NCBI GenBank assembly: GCA_947457025.1
Contig: CANGUI010000088.1
Location: 1-7,371, forward strand
DNA from: Flammeovirgaceae bacterium
GTDB lineage: Bacteria; Bacteroidota; Bacteroidia; Cytophagales; Cyclobacteriaceae
DNA length: 7,371 nucleotides
Reading direction: 5' to 3'
The number at the start of each line of letters is the position of its first letter. The first letter of the stretch is position 1. The position numbers and the translations under genes are program-made. The notes beneath the pieces are model-generated. The model did not search any database, was not told where the DNA came from, and worked only from the letters and a program-made list of their open reading frames with translations. Below, one piece after another: positions 1-5,934 of this stretch.

Positions 1-8
1 AGTTCTGA

Positions 9-16
9 TATCTTTG
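9..16 (+). promoter_or_regulatory. Bacteroidota -7 promoter box (TATCTTTG) for the ABC-F gene
   Basis: TATCTTTG is a perfect match to the Bacteroidota primary sigma -7 consensus TAnnTTTG. The ABC-F start codon begins 17 bases after the box, so transcription starting about 5-8 bases after the box would leave a leader of only about 10 bases. The matching -33 element would lie before the window and cannot be seen. No Shine-Dalgarno-like run lies between the box and the ATG, as is common in this phylum. An 8-base degenerate motif can occur by chance, but its position directly before a gene start supports it. Confidence 0.5.
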
Positions 17-33
17 CACGCGATTTAGCGATC

Positions 34-1929
34 ATGATTTCAATTTCCAACATTTCGTACTTCATTGGAGGCCGGGCATTGTACGAGAATGCATCAATGT
101 TTATTAAGCCGAACGACAAAATCGGGCTCATAGGCCTGAACGGCCGCGGAAAATCCACGCTGCTGAAAATCATTAATGGCGATTACAAAATTGATGAAGG
201 TTCCATCAGCAAAGCCAAAGACTGCACCATTGGCTTTTTGAATCAGGATCTCCTCTCCTACCAGACCGAAGACGCTATACTAACGGTTGCCATGGAAGCC
301 TTTAAGGATGCCGTGGGTACCCAGCGCCAGATTGAACACGTTCTTCACCAACTGGAGAGCGAGTATTCTGATGCGCTGGTCGACAAACTCACGCGACTTC
401 AGGAGAAATTTGAAAATCTGGACGGCTACACGATGCAGGCTAAAGCCGAGGAGGTACTGGAGGGCATTGGATTCAACACAACTGACCTGCACCGGCCACT
501 CAAAGAGTTCTCAGGAGGATGGCGCATGCGCGTGATGCTTGCCAAGCTGTTGCTGGAGAAACCTTCGCTGCTCATGCTGGATGAGCCCACCAACCATCTT
601 GACCTGCCCTCCATTCAGTGGGTGGAAGAATACCTGCGCAACTACGATGGTGCGGTGATCATTGTTTCACACGACCGGACCTTTCTTGACAATGTGGTCT
701 CCAAAACGGTAGAGGTTACGCAGCAACAACTGGTTACCTACGAGGGCAACTACTCCTTTTATTTGAAAGAGAAAGAGATGCGCGAAACCATTCAACAAAA
801 CGCGTACGAAAACCAGCAGGCAAAAATCCGGCAGGCGGAGCGCTTTATCGAACGTTTTAAGGCGAAGGCAAGCAAAGCACGCCAGGTGCAATCGCGCATC
901 AAGGCCATCGACCGGATGGACCTGATTGACGAAGTAATTGACGATACAGCAGCGGTAAATTTCCGATTCCGGTTTTCACAACCTTCAGGACGCCATGTGG
1001 TTACCCTGAACAACCTGTCAAAATCCTATGGCAACCTTGATATTCTGAAAAATACCAGTGCCACCATTGAGCGGGGAGACAAAATTGCTTTGATAGGTGC
1101 CAACGGGAAAGGAAAATCTACACTGCTGCGCATACTGAGTGGCACAGAAGCTGTGGAGGGGGAACGCACTATCGGGTACAATGTAATTCAGGGCTTTTAC
1201 GCCCAGCATCAATTGGAATCCCTACATGTTGAAAATGAGATCCTTGAGGAACTGAAACAAGCCGGCAGCGGTAAACTTGAGCAGGAACTACGTGCTATTC
1301 TGGGATGTTTTCTGTTTACCGATGAAGATCAGTTCAAGAAAATCAAGGTGCTCTCCGGGGGCGAAAAATCACGTGTAGCTTTAGCCAAGACGCTCATCAG
1401 TGAAGCTAATTTTCTGCTGCTGGATGAACCTACCAACCACCTCGATTTCATTTCAGAAAATATCCTCATCCAGGCTTTACAGCAGTACCTCGGCACGTTT
1501 GTGGTCGTATCGCACAACCGCCACTTCATCCGTCAGGTCGCGAACAAGATATGGTATCTGGAAAATCATCTGATTAAAGAATATCCTGGTACTTACGAAG
1601 AATATGAGTATTGGCGTAAGAGCAATCCACAACCGGCAGCCACACCGCCGGTGAAGGAATCGAAACCTGCTGCTAAGGAAGCCCCTCCGGTCAATGACGA
1701 GAGCGACAAAAAGCGGAGGCAGGCAGAAAAACAGATCAAGGCCGTGGAAGAACGGATTCAGGTTCTTGAGCGTACACGAGAGGAATTAACGACCGAACTT
1801 GGGCGCCCGGAAGTCTACCAGAATCAACAAAAACTTTCCGCCCTACAGGCATCTTATGCTGCAAATGATGCCGCGTTGCTGGCCTTGCATGCCGAGTGGG
1901 AAAAACTGGTGACGGAAAGCGGCGAATAA
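34..1929 (+). CDS. ABC-F family ATPase, YheS/Uup-like, with C-terminal coiled coil
   Basis: This is a 631-residue soluble ATPase with two ABC domains and no membrane segments. Domain 1 has Walker A GLNGRGKST (34-42), signature FSGGWRMRV (159-167), Walker B LLMLDEPTNHLD (179-190) and switch His in VSHDR (211-215). A charged helical linker spans about 240-305. Domain 2 has Walker A GANGKGKST (355-363), signature LSGGEKSRV (440-448), Walker B LLLDEPTNHLD (461-471) and switch His in VSHNR (492-496). All catalytic residues are intact. A Pro/Ala/Lys-rich hinge (about 530-558) leads to a C-terminal coiled coil (about 560-628). ABC-F proteins bind ribosomes at the E-site and rescue or regulate translation. 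The GWRMR signature, total length and C-terminal coiled coil resemble E. coli YheS most, with Uup as the alternative; I cannot assign a subgroup, and nothing seen indicates antibiotic resistance. The ATG start leads straight into the first beta-strand, as expected. The gene is apparently monocistronic and converges on the next gene with a 9-base gap. Confidence 0.95.
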   Translation: MISISNISYFIGGRALYENASMFIKPNDKIGLIGLNGRGKSTLLKIINGDYKIDEGSISKAKDCTIGFLNQDLLSYQTEDAILTVAMEAFKDAVGTQRQIEHVLHQLESEYSDALVDKLTRLQEKFENLDGYTMQAKAEEVLEGIGFNTTDLHRPLKEFSGGWRMRVMLAKLLLEKPSLLMLDEPTNHLDLPSIQWVEEYLRNYDGAVIIVSHDRTFLDNVVSKTVEVTQQQLVTYEGNYSFYLKEKEMRETIQQNAYENQQAKIRQAERFIERFKAKASKARQVQSRIKAIDRMDLIDEVIDDTAAVNFRFRFSQPSGRHVVTLNNLSKSYGNLDILKNTSATIERGDKIALIGANGKGKSTLLRILSGTEAVEGERTIGYNVIQGFYAQHQLESLHVENEILEELKQAGSGKLEQELRAILGCFLFTDEDQFKKIKVLSGGEKSRVALAKTLISEANFLLLDEPTNHLDFISENILIQALQQYLGTFVVVSHNRHFIRQVANKIWYLENHLIKEYPGTYEEYEYWRKSNPQPAATPPVKESKPAAKEAPPVNDESDKKRRQAEKQIKAVEERIQVLERTREELTTELGRPEVYQNQQKLSALQASYAANDAALLALHAEWEKLVTESGE

Positions 1930-1938
1930 GGATCCAGG

Positions 1939-2541
1939 CTACTTGTTTAGCCAGCGAACGGCCATGGTAAGCGTAACGCGGCGCAGCGTCATCTCGATTT
2001 CTGTGCGATTGGTGTAGGTTTCTGCGCCCGCCGGCGTAAACCACTGCCCGAATTCGAAAGCCTCTTCCCAACCCAAGCGCTGCACCTGGTATCCCAAACG
2101 CCAACTCAACTCTATTTTTTCGTACCGAAGTGCCTTTCCAAAGCTAAGGGAATACGCTTGCCCCCCATAATCCGATAGGAATGCCGGGGGACGTCTGTCC
2201 GGCACCAGCCGTGCCCATGAATAGCCGTACGCCGCGTGCAAAAACCAGGGATTTCGCCAGCGGTTTCCTATGTCATAGCGAAGTTGAAAAGAAAAGGGCA
2301 CCGTTTGCCATCCCACATAATTCTCCCAACTCACGCCGAAACCAGTCTGGGTTCGGGCCAAACGGTGCCATGAAAACCAATGTGTTAAACCAACCGCGGT
2401 AGTTGCTTGCTGCTCACCAAATAGAGACCCTGTATGCAAGGCCAGCGAGTAGCCAAGCCGCTGGTTTCGTTTCAACGAATCTGAAGCCGAAACCGCGGTG
2501 AAAACCCCGCTCGTGAGTATCAGAAACAGCGCGGCCCTCAT
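1939..2541 (-). CDS. Small predicted outer-membrane beta-barrel protein
   Basis: The family is not recognised by name. The 200-residue product begins with a signal peptide: basic R2, hydrophobic stretch 3-17 and a probable cleavage after VSA (17-19). The mature part (about 181 residues) is rich in aromatic residues and contains many short segments of alternating polarity typical of transmembrane beta-strands, for example around 29-40, 66-79, 82-91, 98-111, 129-140, 143-155 and 179-198. They are joined by polar turns. This suggests a barrel of about eight strands in the outer membrane. It does not end in the usual aromatic residue (last residues WLNK), which is slightly atypical. Its ATG overlaps the stop of the upstream propeller lipoprotein gene as ATGA (2538-2541), which implies translational coupling and operon membership. 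It could be a partner or anchor for that lipoprotein (inference). It ends 9 bases from the convergent ABC-F gene. Confidence 0.8.
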   Translation of the reverse strand: MRAALFLILTSGVFTAVSASDSLKRNQRLGYSLALHTGSLFGEQQATTAVGLTHWFSWHRLARTQTGFGVSWENYVGWQTVPFSFQLRYDIGNRWRNPWFLHAAYGYSWARLVPDRRPPAFLSDYGGQAYSLSFGKALRYEKIELSWRLGYQVQRLGWEEAFEFGQWFTPAGAETYTNRTEIEMTLRRVTLTMAVRWLNK

Positions 2542-3851
2542 GGTGCTTTTATCGGCATTTGACTAAGCAACACAATGTTCTTTGGATCAGCGTAGTCGTA
2601 TTGGTACAATCCGTCCTGCCCGATCATCATAGCCACGTGCTGGAACGGAATCACATCAAAGGCCTGGATTTTATCGTGGTGCGCCACCAGATTTTCGCTG
2701 ATGCGCGCGATGTTGGTGATGTTGAAGACTTTCAATCCCGCAGGACCATCACAAAGAAAAAGCAGTCCCTGATCAATGCCGAGGCCATGGGGATTCGTCA
2801 TGGGGTAAATATGAAGTAATTGCGGCGCTCGGGGATTGGCAATATCAATCACTTCCAGTTGGTTAGTAAATCCACCGCAAAGCGTGCCGTTGCGCAGGGT
2901 AACGTAGGCATAATTTCCATCCACCACCACCGGGTCACAACTGCGCACATGTTCGTATTTGCTGAGTAAGGTGGGCTGATCAGGTACCTGAAGATCAAAA
3001 ATATACATGCCGGTTTGTGATCCGATGTAAAGGCGTTTCTCCGCAGGGAACACCGTTTCGATATCCCACGAAACCTGAAGCTCCCGGCTCAACTCCGGGC
3101 GTAAGGGCTGTGCGATGTTGATCACATCAAGGTTAGCACCATCGAGTGCATAGAGATGATTTCCGAGGATGGTAAACCTGGCCATGGATCCCCCGATGCC
3201 GGTCGCGGCGCCGGAAGTCAGGGGTGCTGCAGCAAACGTCCGCGTACTAAACAGAGCCGCGGCACCATCTTCCAAGACAATTCCGTTTCGATAATAGATT
3301 CCACCCCAGTTTTCACGCTGCAAATCACATTCTGTCTCATTCAACTCGACCTGCTCCACCGCCCTCCAGTTGGTGATGATACCTTGCGGTGTATCTGATC
3401 GCAACCCCATCCACGAGATATTACCAAAAACACCTTCGAGACGGCTCACCTCGCGAATGGTTTGGAGGTTACTTATATCAAACACCACCAGATCAACAAA
3501 ACTGTCGGCAAGCAGGTAATCACCTTGGATCGCCAGGTCTATTGTGCCTGGTACAACCAAAAAGGAAACCGCTACCGGATTTTTCGGATTGCGGTTATCG
3601 ATAACATGTATGCCCTTATCTTTTTCGGTGATGAATAGGTAACCGTCTTTGAAATAAATTTTACCGGGTTGTGAAATAGGCTGAGCAGCATCGAGTTTCA
3701 CGGCAGCCTTGATTTCGGCAGCAGTAGAATAGACCGGCTCGAAATACGTATACCTGTTGCGAACCATGCAGGTGTCGGTACACGCGGTGGCCGACAAAAA
3801 AATAAGTGCGATGAAAAGAGAAAACATCCGGTGATGTGATGCGTAACTCAT
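2538..3851 (-). CDS. LVIVD-repeat beta-propeller lipoprotein
   Basis: The 437-residue product has a lipoprotein-type signal sequence: hydrophobic 10-20, then ATAC with the candidate lipidated Cys at 24. The mature protein is made of units of about 40 residues, each pairing a strand like GNYAYVT or GYLFITE with a strand like LVVFDISN or LEVIDIANP and then a PxLL segment. This is the LVIVD repeat pattern (PF08309 type). I count seven units at about 63-102, 103-141, 224-261, 263-303, 305-354, 355-393 and 394-433, consistent with a seven-bladed propeller. A non-repeat stretch of about 80 residues (142-223) interrupts units 2 and 3. Cys305 and Cys325 in unit 5 could form a disulfide. LVIVD proteins are extracytoplasmic and mostly uncharacterised, so no reaction is proposed; binding or scaffolding at the cell surface is an inference. 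The gene lies 47 bases after the anti-sigma gene and overlaps the next gene by 4 bases. An alternative start is Met9. Confidence 0.88.
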   Translation of the reverse strand: MSYASHHRMFSLFIALIFLSATACTDTCMVRNRYTYFEPVYSTAAEIKAAVKLDAAQPISQPGKIYFKDGYLFITEKDKGIHVIDNRNPKNPVAVSFLVVPGTIDLAIQGDYLLADSFVDLVVFDISNLQTIREVSRLEGVFGNISWMGLRSDTPQGIITNWRAVEQVELNETECDLQRENWGGIYYRNGIVLEDGAAALFSTRTFAAAPLTSGAATGIGGSMARFTILGNHLYALDGANLDVINIAQPLRPELSRELQVSWDIETVFPAEKRLYIGSQTGMYIFDLQVPDQPTLLSKYEHVRSCDPVVVDGNYAYVTLRNGTLCGGFTNQLEVIDIANPRAPQLLHIYPMTNPHGLGIDQGLLFLCDGPAGLKVFNITNIARISENLVAHHDKIQAFDVIPFQHVAMMIGQDGLYQYDYADPKNIVLLSQMPIKAP

Positions 3852-3860
3852 GCGTAATTG

Positions 3861-3870
3861 TTTTCTCTTT
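3861..3870 (-). promoter_or_regulatory. Purine-rich ribosome-binding region for the LVIVD lipoprotein
   Basis: On the minus strand AAAGAGAAAA lies 9 bases before the ATG at 3851. It is A-rich rather than a strict Shine-Dalgarno sequence, as is normal in Bacteroidota. It favours the ATG at 3851 over the in-frame ATG at 3827 (Met9), which has only CATCACATCACCGG before it. Confidence 0.35.
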
Positions 3871-3898
3871 GATTCCTGTCGGATCGAAAAGGTTGGAA

Positions 3899-5308
3899 TC
3901 AGAACTGGTACTTCAGCCTGAATCCAATATCCCAGATGAACGGACGCAACTGGCTGTTGATTTCGGATTGATAAAGCGGCTGGACGCTGTACCTAAAACC
4001 AGGTACCAGCGCAGCGCGGTAATGTTTACCGAGGCGGTAGGCAAACTCCGTGTTGAATAATCCTGCCCAGTTGATCGGACGATAGACACCGCTGGCCGAC
4101 TGGGGATTATCTTGAAATTGACCAGACCGGTCCTGCCAAGCACTCTGTACTAAAAAGTCGGTGGCAACACCGCCGTTGAGTTGAATCGAGAAGGTACGAT
4201 CAAGAACAAGATAACCCGCCATCACAGGAACCGAGAGATAGTTCACGTTCGCCCGAAGTTCGTACGGCGTTGTCAGTACCAGATCAGTACCCGTGCTACC
4301 GGCGGTTAATGATTCAGCCAAAAAAACGCGCGTCGCAGTCGCATTTGTTTCCCTGGACACAATGTTCGATGTGTACACCAGCGATTGCTGGAGATAGACC
4401 AAGCCCGTGTGCACAACCCACTTCCGCGAGATCGATTTCCCGACGCTGACTCCAAAGCTAAATGCCGTACCAGCCTGTTGCTGCCGGCTTTCGGGTTGTT
4501 GACTGGTAGCGCTCAAATTACCTAATGGGCCTGAAGTAGCCAACAAGGCCGGGCCACCGGCTGCAAGTCCGGCATTAAAACCACCCCCTGCAAATCCTAC
4601 TGAGGCCCATAAGGGTTCGGAGCTTTTCGTCTTTTTGTCGAACGTTTCACCATCCGCCAGCAAGTCCGGCAGCAGTGGCACTGCTGCAGGGTTTTCTGTT
4701 GTTGTAACTATCGGTTGCTGAGCTGCCGGACTAACCGTTGCCGATTCCGTCGTTGCCGAAACTACCAAACCGGCGGATGGGTCGGCTCCGGCAGGAACGA
4801 GAGGAACGCTGAGGTTGGTTGTGTGTTGCTGCTGCAGAAAGGCAATAGCCCGCTGCCCGAAGGTAGTCGATCGGGTCTGCGGGGCTGACGTTGTTGTGTT
4901 GGCAGCCACAGGCTGTGTTTGCACCGGCTGTTGGTAAAGTTGAGATTTTTCGTTTCCGATGGCCGTGCGGAGCTCGTTTGCACGATCAGGTAATACAGCC
5001 TGGGGGTTCGGCGTGGTTGGCCTGGTTTGTTTTTCGGATTGCGCCTGGATTGGATTTTGAATTGATTTCCTGGTTGCCGTCAGGGGCTGCTCCCCACCGG
5101 GTTGGCGGACTTCCCAGAAGACGATGCTCATGGCAAACACGACACTTGCTGCCGCAAGCCATTGAATGAAGATAAATCTTCTGCGCAAGCGCCCGGCCTC
5201 CTGCTGGGCGAGTTGGGCTGCAAGAGCGTTCCAGATATGGCGTGGTGGCTGCTTTTCTTTATCCTGAAAAGCGTTCTGCCACGCTTTTTCAAATGCTTTC
5301 CTTTCCAT
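3899..5308 (-). CDS. Dual-membrane-spanning anti-sigma factor candidate (N-terminal anti-sigma region, one TM helix, C-terminal outer-membrane barrel)
   Basis: The 469-residue product has three parts. Residues 1-44 are a charged cytoplasmic segment with the PPRHIWNALAAQL motif (21-33), like the short helix found at the start of Bacteroidota anti-sigma proteins. Residues 45-65 form one transmembrane helix after the basic run RLRRR, giving N-in topology. Residues 68-230 are a Gln/Thr/Pro/Ala-rich linker likely to be disordered and to cross the periplasm. Residues about 235-469 contain beta-barrel strands (for example 281-291, 297-312, 354-368, 372-386, 431-442, 457-469) and end GFRLKYQF with a terminal Phe, a beta-barrel assembly signal; this resembles the OmpA/PorT-like barrel families. 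Anti-sigma proteins with this layout (Dma proteins) are described in Bacteroides thetaiotaomicron, where they act with a neighbouring ECF sigma factor and affect outer-membrane vesiculation. Its start overlaps the sigma gene by 20 bases, which supports the pairing. An alternative is an inner-membrane protein with a soluble beta domain. Confidence 0.82.
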   Translation of the reverse strand: MERKAFEKAWQNAFQDKEKQPPRHIWNALAAQLAQQEAGRLRRRFIFIQWLAAASVVFAMSIVFWEVRQPGGEQPLTATRKSIQNPIQAQSEKQTRPTTPNPQAVLPDRANELRTAIGNEKSQLYQQPVQTQPVAANTTTSAPQTRSTTFGQRAIAFLQQQHTTNLSVPLVPAGADPSAGLVVSATTESATVSPAAQQPIVTTTENPAAVPLLPDLLADGETFDKKTKSSEPLWASVGFAGGGFNAGLAAGGPALLATSGPLGNLSATSQQPESRQQQAGTAFSFGVSVGKSISRKWVVHTGLVYLQQSLVYTSNIVSRETNATATRVFLAESLTAGSTGTDLVLTTPYELRANVNYLSVPVMAGYLVLDRTFSIQLNGGVATDFLVQSAWQDRSGQFQDNPQSASGVYRPINWAGLFNTEFAYRLGKHYRAALVPGFRYSVQPLYQSEINSQLRPFIWDIGFRLKYQF

Positions 5309-5849
5309 ACAGGTTTACGATTTTTTCATGGCCCGCTAGCTTGCTTTGCAGCAACATCCGCGCCCGGTTATACTGCGATTTCGACGTTCCCTCACTGATC
5401 TTGAGCATGTCCGCAATCTCCCGATGGCTGTAACCTTCCACGGCGAAGAGGTTAAAGACCAGGCGGCACCCATCGGGAAGCTGCTGAACCATCGCGATCA
5501 AATCGTCCAGGTGAATCCCCGCCAGATGGACTTCTTCGGTTTCCTGGAGCGGTGCATGGTCGACATCCACCATGGGCAGCATGTACAATTTTTTGCGTTG
5601 AATATTGAGACTACTATTGATCATGATTCGCGTAATCCAGGTTTGAAGCTTGCTTTCGCCCCGGAATTTCCGGATGGCCTGAAAAACCTTGATAAATCCT
5701 TCCTGTAAAGCATCTTCCGCCTCCATTTGCGAACGGGCGTAGCGCAGGCATAGCACCAGCATGCGGCCGGCAAACCGGTCGTACAATTCCTGCTGCGCCG
5801 CGGGATTACCGCTGGCGCATCCGGCAATGAGCTCTGCCTCACTCCTCAT
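5289..5849 (-). CDS. ECF-type RNA polymerase sigma factor (sigma-70 family)
   Basis: The 186-residue product has only the two sigma domains expected of an ECF factor. Region 2 (about 20-88) includes the DALQEGFIKVFQAIRKFRG stretch (46-64) that binds core polymerase and the KLQTWITRIMINSSLN segment (67-82) that reads the -10 element. After a linker (89-115), region 4 (about 117-172) contains LPDGCRLVFNLFAVEGYSH and the helix-turn-helix REIADMLKISEGTSKSQYNRAR (143-164) for -35 recognition. It directs RNA polymerase to a regulon, presumably envelope-related and often including its own operon. The sequence style fits the ECF group common in Bacteroidota (ECF21-like, not verified). It is the first gene of a probable four-gene operon. 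Its last 20 bases overlap the downstream anti-sigma gene, which makes tight stoichiometric coupling and control by that protein likely. The ATG at 5849 leads into the usual N-terminal helix. Confidence 0.95.
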   Translation of the reverse strand: MRSEAELIAGCASGNPAAQQELYDRFAGRMLVLCLRYARSQMEAEDALQEGFIKVFQAIRKFRGESKLQTWITRIMINSSLNIQRKKLYMLPMVDVDHAPLQETEEVHLAGIHLDDLIAMVQQLPDGCRLVFNLFAVEGYSHREIADMLKISEGTSKSQYNRARMLLQSKLAGHEKIVNLYGKESI

Positions 5850-5934
5850 GGACTAATTCGATCATTAGACAACGGCTCGTAAACGAGGGTTGGAACCAAA
5901 ATTGTATTAATTTTCGACAACACCCTTAAGTTCT
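5850..5934. promoter_or_regulatory. Divergent control region between sigma-factor operon and T9SS plug gene
   Basis: These 85 bases must hold the promoters of both divergent genes unless one is read from elsewhere. An AT-rich core contains a perfect 6-base inverted repeat, AAAATT-GTATT-AATTTT (5898-5914), a possible operator or sigma-binding site. Each strand has a -7-like box one mismatch from TAnnTTTG: CAATTTTG on the minus strand (5904-5897) and TAATTTTC on the plus strand (5908-5915). I did not find a well-spaced TTG -33 element for either, so an alternative (ECF) promoter cannot be excluded. No Shine-Dalgarno sequence precedes the plus-strand ATG at 5935. Confidence 0.4.

Noticed and set aside
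1..35. Minus-strand ATG at 35-33 with an open frame to the left edge
   Set aside because: Only 11 codons are visible, it would overlap the ABC-F start and the well-placed promoter box, and nothing supports it.
1930..1938. Terminator between the ABC-F and barrel genes
   Set aside because: The 9-base gap holds no stem-loop or T-run on either strand.
1736..2104. 122-codon minus-strand open frame spanning the ABC-F end and the small barrel gene
   Set aside because: It overlaps two better-supported genes on both sides and has low-complexity, Arg-rich composition typical of shadow frames.
3839..3857. Direct repeat ATGCGTAA twice, 11 bases apart, around the lipoprotein start codon
   Set aside because: Only 8 bases, two copies, partly inside coding sequence; most likely chance.
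4620..5105. Possible frameshift or junk in the low-complexity part of the anti-sigma gene
   Set aside because: The frame stays open throughout and the Gln/Thr/Pro/Ala-rich composition fits a periplasm-crossing linker, so no break is needed.
5346..5708. 120-codon plus-strand open frame antisense to the sigma-factor gene
   Set aside because: The opposite strand encodes a clear ECF sigma factor; this translation has no recognisable domain.
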